DNA of 64,000 bases from contig OY764903.1 in NCBI GenBank assembly GCA_963668605.1, positions 186,001-250,000 of the forward strand, read 5' to 3'. The notes under the pieces are model-generated. The model saw nothing but the letters and a program-made list of their open reading frames with translations. It had not been told where the DNA came from and did no database searches. Numbering within the stretch: position 1 is the stretch's first letter; each line of letters begins with the position of its first letter. Both the position numbers and the translations under genes were made by a program. The DNA is from G963668605 sp963668605 (GTDB lineage Bacteria; Acidobacteriota; Terriglobia; Bryobacterales; Bryobacteraceae). This document shows, one piece after another, positions 26,377-36,681 of this stretch.

Positions 26377-27594
26377 GTGGCCGGGAAGAACTACTTGGCG
26401 ATTGGAGTTGAGATGCAGCCGGCGGATCCTAAGCCAGTATCACTACAAATCGACGATAGCGCCGCGACTGTCTCACTTGGCCGCCTGCTGGCCAGTTTTC
26501 TGAAGATCGGCAGCATCGGTTTCGGGGGAGGCATGGCGGTAATCGCGCTCATGGAGCAGGAGTTCGTGCGGAAGCGCCGTCTGATCTCCCTTGATGAATT
26601 CGTCCATAGCGTGGGATTGGGACAGGTGCTGGGGTCGTTTGCCGTAAACGTGGCGATCTTCATCGGCTACCGTCTGTTCGGCGTCGCCGGTGCGCTGCTT
26701 TCGGCTGGAGCATTCCTGGCCCCGTCGATTGCCATCGTCATCCTCCTGTCGGACCTCTACTTCCGATACCACGCAGTGCCCTCGTTGCAGGGAACCGTGG
26801 CCGGATTTGCCCCGGTGGTGATCGCGCTGATCCTGAGCGCTGGTTGGTCAATTGGCCGCAAAGTGCTGCGTTCGTGGCCGGCTGTATTGATCGGGATTGG
26901 TGCTTTCGCAGCAGGAGTCAGCCAACTGAATCCGGCGTGGGTGTTCGTCGCGGCTGGAGCCGCAGGCTTTCTGCTGCCGGTGGGAATGACTGCTCCAAAG
27001 CCGCCGCCTCAGCCCGAAAGAAAAGCAGAGGGCGATGCCGTCAGATTCTTGTCGATCGCCTTGCCCGTCGCGGCGCCGCTGTCGGCGATCATCACAACAT
27101 TCTTCAAAATCGGCTTGGTGTTCTTCGGAGGCGGATTTGTCCTCGTGCCCGTTCTCCACAGCCGGCTGGTCACCCAACTCGGCTGGTTGAAGCCTCAGGA
27201 GTTCCTTGATGGAGTGGCAATCAGCAATCTGACTCCAGGGCCGATCGCGGTTCTTGCTACTTTCGCGGGCTACCACTTAGCTGGCACGGCGGGCGCCCTC
27301 GCTGCCACGGCGGCGCTGTTCGCTCCTGGCATACTACTGATGCTTGCGATCAGCCACCAATACACTCGCTTCCGGGATGACCAACGCGCTCAGCGTTTCC
27401 TGGCCGGAGTCAATCCAGCGGTTGCGGGCCTCATCCTTAGCGCGGCTCTGCTGCTGGGCCGGAGCGCCCTCATTTCGTGGCGCGGGTACGTGCTTCTCAT
27501 TCTGTCGTTTGCCTTGTTCACGGCGTTGCGCTGGCATCCCGCGTTCGTTCTCGCGATCGCCGCGGCGGCGGGTTACTTTGGGTTGCTGCCGTGA
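26377..27594 (+). CDS. chrA: Chromate transporter, two-domain (ChrA) type
   Basis: The 405-residue form starts at GTG 26377; the ATG at 26413 with GGAG close upstream is an equally good start. Two homologous CHR domains are present. The first has LKIGSIGFGGGMAVIALMEQ and GLGQVLGSFAVNVAIF. The second has FKIGLVFFGGGFVLVPVLH and ISNLTPGPIAVLATFAGY. Each carries about six membrane segments. Known members export chromate, probably in exchange with sulfate, across the inner membrane. No chrB regulator is adjacent. An IS630-family element begins 25 bases after the stop codon. Confidence 0.88.
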   Translation: MAGKNYLAIGVEMQPADPKPVSLQIDDSAATVSLGRLLASFLKIGSIGFGGGMAVIALMEQEFVRKRRLISLDEFVHSVGLGQVLGSFAVNVAIFIGYRLFGVAGALLSAGAFLAPSIAIVILLSDLYFRYHAVPSLQGTVAGFAPVVIALILSAGWSIGRKVLRSWPAVLIGIGAFAAGVSQLNPAWVFVAAGAAGFLLPVGMTAPKPPPQPERKAEGDAVRFLSIALPVAAPLSAIITTFFKIGLVFFGGGFVLVPVLHSRLVTQLGWLKPQEFLDGVAISNLTPGPIAVLATFAGYHLAGTAGALAATAALFAPGILLMLAISHQYTRFRDDQRAQRFLAGVNPAVAGLILSAALLLGRSALISWRGYVLLILSFALFTALRWHPAFVLAIAAAAGYFGLLP

Positions 27595-27618
27595 GCGGCT
27601 TCGCGGTGCTGGATCCTA

Positions 27619-28711
27619 TTGACTCCCGCATAATATAGAGTTATTCCAGACGCAGTAAGGATTGTTTCCAGAAAGCGCTAATCAAACGCGGGCGGCGGCG
27701 CATCCGGCGCAGCGTGGTGCGGGCCGCCTCGCTAAGGTGCCAGTAGTCTTTGGGGCAGACGTTGGCCAGTTCGTGGTGCTTCCAGTAGCTCCAGATGTAC
27801 TCGACCGGATTGAGTTCGGGTGCGTAGCCCGGCAGGTATTGGACCTCGATCCGTCCGGCCAGACTCTCGATGTGGTCGCGTACTAACCGACTCCGGTGGG
27901 CAGGCAGCCCGTCCCAGATGACCAGCAAGGGTCCGCGGATATGCCGGACCAGCGCTTGCAGGAACTCCACTACCTGCGGACTCTTGACGCTCCCGGCGTA
28001 GAGCCGGAAGTAGAAGTTCCACACCGTGAGGCCGGCCACCGCCGACAGGCTCTTCCAATTGAAGTTGTAGTCCAGTACAGGCGTTTGCCCACGCGGAGCC
28101 CACATACGACAACGGTGCGGACGCTGACTCAGCCCGCTTTCGTCGACAAAGACTATCGTGCGCCCCTGCGTGCGGGCTTTTTTTTAATGGCCGGCCAGGT
28201 CTTTCGCTTCCAGGTTCGGATCGCCGCCTCGTTTCGCTCACGCGCCCGGCCGACGGGTCGTTGCGGACTCCAGCCCAGTCCCACCAGAATCTTCCAAACA
28301 TGACCTTCGTGGTAGGTGACGCCAAACTCCTCCTCGATCAAATGCGCCACACGCGGGCAGGTCCACAGGGGCGTCTCATAGCCCAACGATTCCGGTCCCT
28401 GCAACAGAAGCTCGCTCAGGCGCTGACGATCCTCGCTCGTGAGGAGGGGTTTGCGGCCGGCGCGGCCGGCCTTGCGCAACCCGTCTTTGCCGCCCGCCCG
28501 ATACTCCTGCACCCAGCGGGCTACGGTCTGCCGCGCCACTTTCAACCGGCGGGCCACCTCCGCCTGCTTCAATCCCTTCTCCCACAAGCGGATCGCCTCG
28601 AAGCGGCGTTTCTCCAAGGCCTCGAAATCACGTCGCACTCCGGCAGCATTGCCCATACCAGGTTAGACGTAGTATCGCGGGAAAAGTGTCGCTATATTAC
28701 GCGGGAGTCAA
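27619..28711 (-). mobile_element. IS630-family element with intact ends and TA target duplication
   Basis: The left end TTGACTCCCGCATAATATAG and the right end, read inward as TTGACTCCCGCGTAATATAG, form near-perfect inverted repeats. TA lies outside each end (27617-27618 and 28712-28713), the duplication expected for IS630/Tc1. The element is 1093 bases and carries two overlapping frames joined by a slippery A8 run, so it is probably functional. It inserted just after chrA. Confidence 0.88.
27641..28656 (-). CDS. IS630-family transposase made by -1 frameshift (two frames)
   Basis: Frame A starts at ATG 28656 and ends at 28153. It has the helix-turn-helix region GLKQAEVARRLKVARQTVARW and a winged-helix linker. 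At 28178-28185 the minus strand reads ATTAAAAAAAAGCCC. A -1 slip on the A8 run joins frame A to frame B, which continues ARTQGRTIVFVDESGLSQRP with the first catalytic Asp, then LLVIWDGLPAHRS with the second Asp and NPVEYIWSYWK with the Glu. The fused product is about 338 residues, normal for the family, and all three catalytic residues are present. A-run frameshifting is known in several IS families; here it is inferred from the sequence. Confidence 0.85.
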
Positions 28712-29171
28712 TAATGGGAAATCACATCGTTTCTACAGGTGCGCGGAATTCCTTCCGTGGTGTTCAGCGGAGACGAAAGCCTTCCGGTGATTGTCACCGC
28801 CGCGGCCTTCCGCAAGTTCGTGGTGCGCGGAGGCGTGGCTGTCTTCCTGTGGCCGCCCGCGCTGCGAATGTCGCCTGCTGGCAGGCCTATCGCGAAACCT
28901 TCGCCGAATCCACTGCTTCGCACCGGCCTGTTCCCGATTGGAATGGTTTGCGTTCCGCCCGAAGTCATTGGACTCCGGTAAAGGACTTCATCGGCCAGAC
29001 CTACTGGAACGTTTGCGCGAACGCGACGTTGGTGGGAACCAAACGATGCGCCCGGCGCGATGCTGCCACGCAAAACGGATACTGTGTCGACCCACAGCAT
29101 GTCGAAGCTCAGAGAATAGCAAAACGTGAATTGTTGCCGCCGCCCCCGTATGGGGGAGCGGCCCTGGCCGT
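28712..29171 (+). other. Spacer of 460 bases between IS630 element and Oar receptor
   Basis: Short open stretches occur in several frames on both strands (for example IPSVVFSGDESLPVIVTAAA on the plus strand from about 28742, and PDWNGLRSARSHWTP in another frame), without starts, ribosome sites or a family I recognise. It may be a decayed gene cut by the IS, but I cannot support a name. Confidence 0.35.
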
Positions 29172-32100
29172 TTACCAGCTCAGTCGCAATGCCATCTGAA
29201 TATGCCGCTCCAGATTGACGACGCCTGTACTGGTGCCGAAATTGGCTGCCGACGCTGTTCCCACGTTGGGGTTGTCGAAGGTCGCGTGATTGAAGGCGTT
29301 AAAAAACTCTGTTCGGAACTGGAGCTTCACGCGTTCATAAATCGGAAAATTTTTCAATATCGAGCAGTTCACATTATTTCCGGCATCGCGTCGAAGATTG
29401 CCGAAACGTTGCGGGAAGGTACGCACGTTCCACGAAAGCTGCTGGGCCGAGTTGCGATTGAACTGCGTCACATCGAAGACGTGATCGATGTCGCGCGGAT
29501 TCCAGTTCAGAGGGCCGCCGTAATAAATAGCGTTACCCCAGTCACCGGCGACGCGTCCGCTCTCGTATGCATAGATCCCCGCTATCGTCCAGCCCCCGAT
29601 GACCTGGTTCAGCACCGCCGGTGCATTCCCGGCAAGAGCCCGGCCCTTACCGACAGGAAGATCGTAGCTGAAACTCGCGGCGAACATATGCGGACGGTCA
29701 ATGTCGGCAGGCCGTTTCTGTAAAGGCGTGAAATCGTTAAGGCGGCTTACCGTCTCGAGCGTGCGGCCGAACTGATAACTGAACAGCGCTTGTAACCCGT
29801 GCGAGAACCTCTTCTCGATTCGCGACTGCAGGCCGTGGAAGAACGAACTGCCATCATTGGTGCTGATGCGGGTCAAATCCCCGAACTGCGGGAATGGCTT
29901 GAGCAGTTGCTGGAATTGTACGGTTGCTCCGTTGTTGTTAGCGCCAGGCAGAAGATTCATCATCGGATTCGCCACGTTGGCCGTCATGCGGTCGATGTTC
30001 GCCTGGTCGCGGTACGGAAGTGTGCTGTAATACTGCAACGGCACAGTGTTGAACTGGTAATCCTCTGCGAGATGTACCGCGTGATTGCCCGTATAACCGA
30101 TCTCGAACACGGTGTCCTTGGTGATCTGCCGTTGGATATTCAAGGTCCACCGAATCGAGTACGAGTTGTTCGGCGTGGGGTTGTAGAAATCGATGCTGCG
30201 TCCGAGGTACGTGGACAGGCCGAGGGACGATCCCGTCGGATACTGCAATCCCAAGGGGAACGGGTCGGCGAGCGTCGAGGTGGGCCGCAGGCCGCCGGTG
30301 TAGCCGGAGCCGAGGATAGAGGTGGACTGGCTGAAACCGTTTTGGTAGATGCCCGTGGTGCCCAATCCGAAAATGAAGACTCCTGCTCCGCCGCGAATCA
30401 CCGTCTTGCCGCCCGTGCCGGCGGGCGTCCATGCGAATCCGAATCGCGGGCTGAAATAGGCGGTTTTCGGCTTATAGACTTCCGGGCTTGAGCTACTGGC
30501 GAAGAGCGGGCCACCCAGTACCTTCCATCCTGCCGGCAGCCCGGCTACGGGCTTCGCCGCGAGATTTGCCGCTGCCTGTTGCGCGATCGGGCTCGACGAC
30601 GTGTAGTCCCACCCGCTCAATGCGCGATTAAACCGTTCGGTGGTGCCGAAATCGCGCTCGTAGCGAATTCCGAGGTTGAGGGTCAGGTTTGATCGCACAC
30701 GAAAATCATCCTGCAGAAAAAGAGCCATGTACTTGGCCTGATTCGTGCGGAAGGTGTTGATGTCGAAGCTGCCGCCGGTGGGATAGCCAAGCAGGAATGA
30801 AGCTAGATCCTGCCCAAGCGGAGCGCTGGTAGAATTGTCCAGCGGGCCGCGCACCAGGTCCGAGCGAAACTGGTAACTGCCGGAGGAGTTTCCATAGCTG
30901 GCCCGGCTCTCCCGGTACTCACGTATGTCGCCTCCAAACTTCAGGAAGTGGTGGCCGCGGGTTTTCGTAATGCTGACAAACGCCTGGAAAATGTCGAACG
31001 GAGTAACATCGCCGCCACTGTTCCCGATGTCGGTGAACTGATCCATATCGATCGTCGGTAGAACAAGCCGGCTTGAGGCAGCAGCCACATATTTCGGGAA
31101 TCCGAGTTGAGTGAAATCGTAGCCATTGCTCGGGCGCGTGTTGCTTTCCACGAATCGCGTCCAGTTCAACCGCGTGTTCAACACCGTTGTGGGGTTGAAC
31201 GTGTAGACGTCATCCACCATGGTGCCCCAGTTTTTGCGGCCCAGGAAATTGCCCGTAGCAATGTTCTTAAAGCGGTTACTGCGATCCTCCAGACGATCGT
31301 TAAACCGCATGTTGAAAAAGAATTTGTGCTTCTCGTTGAGGTTGAAATCGAGCCGTCCCAACTCGCTGCCGTAGGTGTCGCGCCGGACGGAATTGGCCAG
31401 ATAATTATCCTGCCCATTGGCCCGGCCGGGCTGGTTGGGCAGCGGCCAGAACTGCAACATGGCTTTGGCGATGGGGCTCAGCCTTCCAGCGGGAATCGTA
31501 TTGCCCGCGAATGGTTGCCTGCGAACGCGGGAGCCTTCCTGTGTACCAGTTAGTGGATCATAGAGCTGGTAGTTACTGCCTATGCTCAGTAGCGCTGAAA
31601 AATCACCATTGCGCTCAGCCGCGGTAGGAACGGTGGAGTTCAGCGGCTCGGGAAACGCATCCCGGATTCCCTCATAGGCGAAATACCAGAAAACCTTGTC
31701 TTTGCCGTTGAACAGTTTGGGAATGTAGAGCGGAGCGCCGGCATTCACTCCGTATTGGTTGTAAGTGCCAGCGGGCTTCTGCTGTCCGGAGCGGTTTGTA
31801 AACCAGGGAGAAGCTGCGAGCGCCGAAACCTGGTTAAAGTCATACGCCGTTCCGTGGAGCTTGTTCGTGCCTCCGCGCATCACTATGTTCACCGTGCCCC
31901 CGCCGCTGTGGCCGTACGCCGCATCGGCCTGGAAGACCTCAACCTTGACCTCCTGCACCGCATCGACCGGCGGGTTATAGGCGACTCGGTTGTTGGCTGT
32001 AGTATCGGGCGAGCCGTCGATCAGCAACTCATTGCTGCGGTTTGGCGCGCCTCCCATCGAAAAATCCGACGGGCCCGAGTTGTCGAATGGCCGGCTGAAT

Positions 32101-32600
32101 TTCGGGTCGCTGTTCGGAGTCACCCCATACGCCAACTGCGCCAGGACCAGCGCTGTGCGCCCGTTCATTGGCATGTTCTCGATCTGGCGCGTATTGATCA
32201 CCTGTCCGGTAGATGCGGAGGCGGTCTCCAGCATTGAGGATTCAGCCGTGACCGTGACGGACTGGTCCACCTGTCCGACCTCTAAGGTGATGTCCAATTG
32301 CCCACGCTCGTTCGTGGTCACTGCGACCGTGTTATTGACGTACCGCTTGAAGCCGGTAATTTCGGCTGTGATGGTATATGGCCCCGGCGGCAGGAATGGC
32401 ACGAGGTAACTGCCATCCGAGCTGGAGACCGTCTGAAACTTCGCCCCGGTTTGGGAGTTGGCCAGATGAATCCTGGCTCCGGGCACGACAGCCCGTTGTT
32501 GATCGAGAACCTGCCCGCCCAAGCTCCCTCTAAACTCCTGTCCCCATGAAAACGCAGCTAGACACAAGGTAGCCGCGAATACCGTATATCTTTGCTTCAT
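29172..32600 (-). CDS. Oar-type TonB-dependent receptor
   Basis: The 1142-residue protein has a signal peptide (FAATLCLAAFSWGQ), a carboxypeptidase-regulatory-like beta domain at about residues 22-105 (SLGGQVLDQQRAVVPGARI and GSYLVPFLPPGPYTI), a plug with TRQIENMPMNGRTALVLAQL, and a barrel of some 900 residues. The C-terminus is rich in aromatic strands and ends in W (IQMALRLSW), as outer-membrane barrels do. Acidobacteria hold many of these; related Oar proteins take up oligosaccharides, peptides or proteins. The start has AGGGGTG upstream and a matching minus-strand promoter. It is divergent from another Oar gene. Confidence 0.88.
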   Translation of the reverse strand: MKQRYTVFAATLCLAAFSWGQEFRGSLGGQVLDQQRAVVPGARIHLANSQTGAKFQTVSSSDGSYLVPFLPPGPYTITAEITGFKRYVNNTVAVTTNERGQLDITLEVGQVDQSVTVTAESSMLETASASTGQVINTRQIENMPMNGRTALVLAQLAYGVTPNSDPKFSRPFDNSGPSDFSMGGAPNRSNELLIDGSPDTTANNRVAYNPPVDAVQEVKVEVFQADAAYGHSGGGTVNIVMRGGTNKLHGTAYDFNQVSALAASPWFTNRSGQQKPAGTYNQYGVNAGAPLYIPKLFNGKDKVFWYFAYEGIRDAFPEPLNSTVPTAAERNGDFSALLSIGSNYQLYDPLTGTQEGSRVRRQPFAGNTIPAGRLSPIAKAMLQFWPLPNQPGRANGQDNYLANSVRRDTYGSELGRLDFNLNEKHKFFFNMRFNDRLEDRSNRFKNIATGNFLGRKNWGTMVDDVYTFNPTTVLNTRLNWTRFVESNTRPSNGYDFTQLGFPKYVAAASSRLVLPTIDMDQFTDIGNSGGDVTPFDIFQAFVSITKTRGHHFLKFGGDIREYRESRASYGNSSGSYQFRSDLVRGPLDNSTSAPLGQDLASFLLGYPTGGSFDINTFRTNQAKYMALFLQDDFRVRSNLTLNLGIRYERDFGTTERFNRALSGWDYTSSSPIAQQAAANLAAKPVAGLPAGWKVLGGPLFASSSSPEVYKPKTAYFSPRFGFAWTPAGTGGKTVIRGGAGVFIFGLGTTGIYQNGFSQSTSILGSGYTGGLRPTSTLADPFPLGLQYPTGSSLGLSTYLGRSIDFYNPTPNNSYSIRWTLNIQRQITKDTVFEIGYTGNHAVHLAEDYQFNTVPLQYYSTLPYRDQANIDRMTANVANPMMNLLPGANNNGATVQFQQLLKPFPQFGDLTRISTNDGSSFFHGLQSRIEKRFSHGLQALFSYQFGRTLETVSRLNDFTPLQKRPADIDRPHMFAASFSYDLPVGKGRALAGNAPAVLNQVIGGWTIAGIYAYESGRVAGDWGNAIYYGGPLNWNPRDIDHVFDVTQFNRNSAQQLSWNVRTFPQRFGNLRRDAGNNVNCSILKNFPIYERVKLQFRTEFFNAFNHATFDNPNVGTASAANFGTSTGVVNLERHIQMALRLSW

Positions 32601-32650
32601 ATCACCCCTATCAAGAGCAACGACTGTTCACCCATTACTGACTTGGGCGG

Positions 32651-32679
32651 AGTATACTACCTCGCATCGTTCCGTGCAA
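32651..32679 (-). promoter_or_regulatory. Promoter of the minus-strand Oar receptor
   Basis: On the minus strand TTGCAC (32674-32679) and TATACT (32651-32656) have 17 bases between them, close to the sigma70 consensus. Transcription would start about 45 bases before the ATG at 32600. Confidence 0.7.
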
Positions 32680-32727
32680 ATTAATTTTCATCCACAGATC
32701 AGAAGATAGTTGTGTGGACAAGAGTGA

Positions 32728-32740
32728 TTGGGTATATACT
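32728..32740 (+). promoter_or_regulatory. Shared TATACT-containing promoter element of plus-strand Oar receptor
   Basis: TTGGGTATATACT lies 70 bases before the ATG at 32810. The same element with one change, TTGGGTGTATACT, lies before the Oar gene at 45848. TATACT is a good -10; the matching -35 is poor, so an activator or another sigma factor may help. Confidence 0.45.
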
Positions 32741-32809
32741 TGCCGCCATACTGAGTTCCATAGTGGAACTTCCCGATAAAAGAATGGAAAGCAATGGAGG
32801 AATCAGATC

Positions 32810-35800
32810 ATGAATCATTTTCCTTTTCTGACAATCGTTCTCTTTTTGACGGCCGCCGCCTTTGCGCAGAATCCATATGGACGTATCACCGGTCGCGTGA
32901 TCGACTCGGCCCAAGCCTTGATTCCAGGCACGTCGGTACGTGTCGTCAACATCGAAACCAACGTCGCGACAAAGACGGCCACCAACGCCGAAGGCAACTT
33001 CGAGATACTCAATCTCAACCCCGGCCAGTACAAGATCATTGCCGAGATCCAAGGCTTTAAGCGCACGGAGCGAGGCCCCGTGGAAGTCCGGGTCGGCGAC
33101 ATCTTGAATATTGACATCGCCATGGAAATTGGCGCGGTCAGCGAGAGCGTGACCGTCACTTCGGAAGCTCCGCTGCTCGAATCCGCGTCGGCCAACATCG
33201 GACAGGTCGTTGATAACCGCCGCATCAATGATCTGCCGCTGGCGGGCGGCAACCCAATGTACCTGACACAACTGACGCCGGGCATCCTGCCGACGAATCC
33301 GCCGACGCATGGCTGGCTGCCGCACGCCGTCGACGCCGTCTCCAACGTGGCCTCGGCGGGAACGCGAACACGCTCGAGCGAGTTCACGCTCGATGGAATC
33401 CCGAATATGAGCCAGGGCGGACAATTGTCGTTCGCTCCTCCTCCGGAAATGGTGCAGGAGTTCCGCGTGCAAACGGCAACGTACGACTCCTCCGTCGGCC
33501 ACTTCTCCGGCTCGAGCGTCAACATGGTGCTCAAAAGTGGCACGAATCAATTGCACGGCACGCTCTACTTCGGGCATGTCAGCCGTCCGCTCACTACGCG
33601 CCTGTTTTTCACGAACAAATCTATCTATGACACGCGCACCGGGCCCGTAACGGACGAGAAGATCGACCGCTTGTGGCCCCCAACACGGACCAATCGATAC
33701 CGCGCCACGGCCAGCGGACCCGTCTATATCCCGAAACTCTACAACGGCAAGAACAAGACCTTCTGGACCTTCGGCTACGACAAACTGGAGCGCGCCCTTC
33801 CGGAGAACGCCTATTTCACAGTACCCACGGCCGCGCAACGCAACGGCGACTTTTCCGATTTGCTGCGCGTTGGCAACCAATACCAGATTTACGATCCCAA
33901 CACGATCGCACTTGCGCCGAACGGACGCACCAGCCGTTTGCCATTCGCGGGCAACGTGATTCCGTCGAGCCGCATCAATCCGATGGCGAGACAACTGGTG
34001 GGCTACTATCCACTGCCAAGCGAAGCCGGAACCGTCGACGGGCGCAACAATTACTCCGACCCGAAAGCGCGCAACATCGCCTACAACAGCCAGATCGCCC
34101 GTATCGACCACTCATTCAATCAGAACCACCGCATGTACGCCTCGCTGAGCTGGTCGTATCTGCTCGAATCCTGGGGCGACGCATTCCACAATCTCTCGAC
34201 GGGCCAACTGCGCAACCGCAAGCATCGCGGCCTCGCGGTCGACGATGTGATCACGCTGCGCCCGGACCTGATCTTGAACGTGCGCTATGGCCTGACGCGC
34301 TTCATCCTCGCAGAACGGCCGTCCAGCCTCGGCTTCGATCTGGCTTCATTGGGTTTCGCTCCCTCCCTGACAAAGGGACTGGACCAAAACTACACGACAT
34401 TCCCCGAGATCGCGATCGACGCGTATGCCGGACTCGGCAGCGTCACGGGCCAACAGCCGATCACGAATTACCACACCTTCGCCGCTTCCGCGACGCACAT
34501 CCGCGGCACGCACAGCCTGCGCATGGGCGGCGAGTATCGCGTCATGCAGGAGAACAGCTACAATTGGGGCAACGTTTCACCGCACGAGGATTTCTCTACG
34601 CTGTGGACGCGCGGGCCGGTGGACAACTCCACGGCATCGCAGATCGGCCAGGGCATGGCCGCGTTTCTGTTGGGCAAGCCGACCGCCGGCTACATCGACA
34701 ACAACCCCTCCTACGCCGAACAGTCCCAGTACATGGGCTTGTTCATCCAGGACGACTGGAAAGTGACGCGCAAGCTCACCTTCAACATTGGCTTACGCTG
34801 GGAAGTCGAGTTCCCCACAACCGAACGCTACGACCGCACCAATCGCGGCTTCGACTTCACAACGGCCAATCCCATTCAGGCCGCGGCGCAGGCCAATTAT
34901 GCGAAGAGTCCGATTCCGGAAGTGCCGGTCAGCCAGTTCCGCACGCCCGGCGGTCTCTTGTTCGCCAATGTGAACGGAACGCCGCGTGGCCTGTGGAATA
35001 CGCAGAACAAAAACGTCGCGCCGCGTATCGGACTGGCCTATGCGCTGAACCCGAGAACCGTGCTGCGCGCCGGCTACGGCCTCTTTTTCGAATCGTTGGG
35101 CGCGGATCAAATCGACGTCTATCAGCAGGGCTTCAGCCAGAGAACCAGCCTGACGCCCAGTCTCGACCAGGGTTTGAGTTTCTATGGCACAATGTCCAAC
35201 CCATTTCCGGACGGGCTGCTCGATGCGCAAGGTTCAAGCCAGGGCCTGAAGACTTTTCTCGGACGTTCACCCGGCTTTTCGACTCCGACGCTGCGCACCG
35301 GCTACATGCAGCGCTGGAGCTTCAACGTGCAGCATGAACTTCCCCATCGCGTGATGTTCGAAGCCGGCTACATCGGCAACCGTGGCACTCATCAGGGACT
35401 CGGCGAGGAGTTGAATCCGACGCCGGCGCAGTACCTGAGCACGTCGCCCGTGCGCGATCAGGCCACCATCGACCGCCTGGGAGCCGCAGTCGCAAACCCG
35501 TTCTATGGCCTGCCGGAGTTCGATGGCAGCAACCTGCAAGGCAAGACCGTCGGACGCAATCAATTGCTGAGGCCCTATCCGCAGTTCGCTGGCGTATCCA
35601 CGACGAGCGACGGCGGCTTCTCCTGGTACCACTCAATGCAATTGCGCGTCGACAAGCGATTCTCGCGCGGCTACACTCTGCAGGCAGCCTATACATGGTC
35701 GAAATTCATGGAAGCCGTCGAGAAACTGAATCCCACGGACCTTGCTCCGCACCACGTCATCTCGCCGCAGGATCGTCCGCAGCGCATCGTGCTCAGCGGC

Positions 35801-36310
35801 ATCTATGAGTTGCCCGTCGGCAAGGGCCGCCGCTGGCTCGCTTCCACAAACGCCATCGTGAACGGCATCGCGGGAGGCTGGTCGGTGCAAGGCATCTACC
35901 AGGGCCAGAGCGGTCCGCCGATCGGTTTCGGCAACATCCTGTTCTATGGCAACATTCAGGACATCGTTCTGCCCCGCTCTGAGCGCACCGTCGAACGCTG
36001 GTTTAATACGGACGCCGGATTCGAGATGAACAGTCAGAAACAGCTTGCCTCCAACATCCGCACCTTTCCGCTGCGCTTCACAGGACTACGCGCCGACGGC
36101 TACAACAACCTGGATCTCTCGGTCTTCAAGAATTTCAAGATCTACGAGAGACTCACGTTCCAGCTTCGCGGCGAAGCGCAGGACGCGTTGAATCACGCCA
36201 TGTTCGCGGCGCCGAACACCGCGCCCGCCAACACTCTGTTCGGGAGTGTCAACGCAACCGTGGGCGTCGGACAGCGGCGCATCACGGTTGCAGGAAGACT
36301 GACCTGGTAG
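32810..36310 (+). CDS. Oar-type TonB-dependent receptor
   Basis: The 1166-residue protein starts at ATG 32810 after GGAGG. It has a signal peptide (FLTIVLFLTAAAFAQ), then a carboxypeptidase-regulatory domain (RITGRVIDSAQALIPGTSVRV, GNFEILNLNPGQYKI), a plug with NRRINDLPLAGGNPMYLTQL, and a long barrel. The barrel has the common acidobacterial features GTLYFGHVSRPLTTRLFFTN and FIQDDWKVTRKLTFNIGLRW. It ends RRITVAGRLTW. Its ligand is unknown. It is only moderately similar to the divergent receptor, so they are not a recent duplication. The stop is followed by a gap. Confidence 0.88.
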   Translation: MNHFPFLTIVLFLTAAAFAQNPYGRITGRVIDSAQALIPGTSVRVVNIETNVATKTATNAEGNFEILNLNPGQYKIIAEIQGFKRTERGPVEVRVGDILNIDIAMEIGAVSESVTVTSEAPLLESASANIGQVVDNRRINDLPLAGGNPMYLTQLTPGILPTNPPTHGWLPHAVDAVSNVASAGTRTRSSEFTLDGIPNMSQGGQLSFAPPPEMVQEFRVQTATYDSSVGHFSGSSVNMVLKSGTNQLHGTLYFGHVSRPLTTRLFFTNKSIYDTRTGPVTDEKIDRLWPPTRTNRYRATASGPVYIPKLYNGKNKTFWTFGYDKLERALPENAYFTVPTAAQRNGDFSDLLRVGNQYQIYDPNTIALAPNGRTSRLPFAGNVIPSSRINPMARQLVGYYPLPSEAGTVDGRNNYSDPKARNIAYNSQIARIDHSFNQNHRMYASLSWSYLLESWGDAFHNLSTGQLRNRKHRGLAVDDVITLRPDLILNVRYGLTRFILAERPSSLGFDLASLGFAPSLTKGLDQNYTTFPEIAIDAYAGLGSVTGQQPITNYHTFAASATHIRGTHSLRMGGEYRVMQENSYNWGNVSPHEDFSTLWTRGPVDNSTASQIGQGMAAFLLGKPTAGYIDNNPSYAEQSQYMGLFIQDDWKVTRKLTFNIGLRWEVEFPTTERYDRTNRGFDFTTANPIQAAAQANYAKSPIPEVPVSQFRTPGGLLFANVNGTPRGLWNTQNKNVAPRIGLAYALNPRTVLRAGYGLFFESLGADQIDVYQQGFSQRTSLTPSLDQGLSFYGTMSNPFPDGLLDAQGSSQGLKTFLGRSPGFSTPTLRTGYMQRWSFNVQHELPHRVMFEAGYIGNRGTHQGLGEELNPTPAQYLSTSPVRDQATIDRLGAAVANPFYGLPEFDGSNLQGKTVGRNQLLRPYPQFAGVSTTSDGGFSWYHSMQLRVDKRFSRGYTLQAAYTWSKFMEAVEKLNPTDLAPHHVISPQDRPQRIVLSGIYELPVGKGRRWLASTNAIVNGIAGGWSVQGIYQGQSGPPIGFGNILFYGNIQDIVLPRSERTVERWFNTDAGFEMNSQKQLASNIRTFPLRFTGLRADGYNNLDLSVFKNFKIYERLTFQLRGEAQDALNHAMFAAPNTAPANTLFGSVNATVGVGQRRITVAGRLTW

Positions 36311-36681
36311 GGAGGGACAGCGTGCTCGTGGCACAGGAATTCGTCGCGAAAGTGCAAGTTGTGCCTGTCCGGAGACAGAACGGCACTGCCGCGCAGAATC
36401 AACACGATGCCGATAGGCAGGCGGCCATGTTACGCCCCACCTGACTTCCGACTTGTGTTTGTGAGAAGGAATCGTTTGACGGCGCTTAACACGAGTGCCT
36501 TAAGAAGCGTGACTTGTTGACATTAAAAGGAATGGTTCTCTGGTTTGAGATCTGTGACTCTGTTTGACTCCAATTGCCTTCCGGTTTCGAGTTTTCTCAG
36601 ATTTACCGCGATATGCTCCTGGACGGCGCCCGCCAGGGGACGGGCCAACCTGGCGCTCGACAACGCAGGTCCGTTCTGTGG
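36311..36681 (+). other. Spacer of 370 bases after the Oar gene
   Basis: No gene, RNA or clear terminator is visible. The short open frames near 36545-36866 overlap the S4 gene on the other strand and lack start signals. The middle part is AT-richer than the surroundings. Confidence 0.35.

Noticed and set aside
33673..35337. 554-codon open frame in another frame of the second Oar gene
   Set aside because: Arg/Pro/Gln-rich with no motif and no start signal; a shadow frame.
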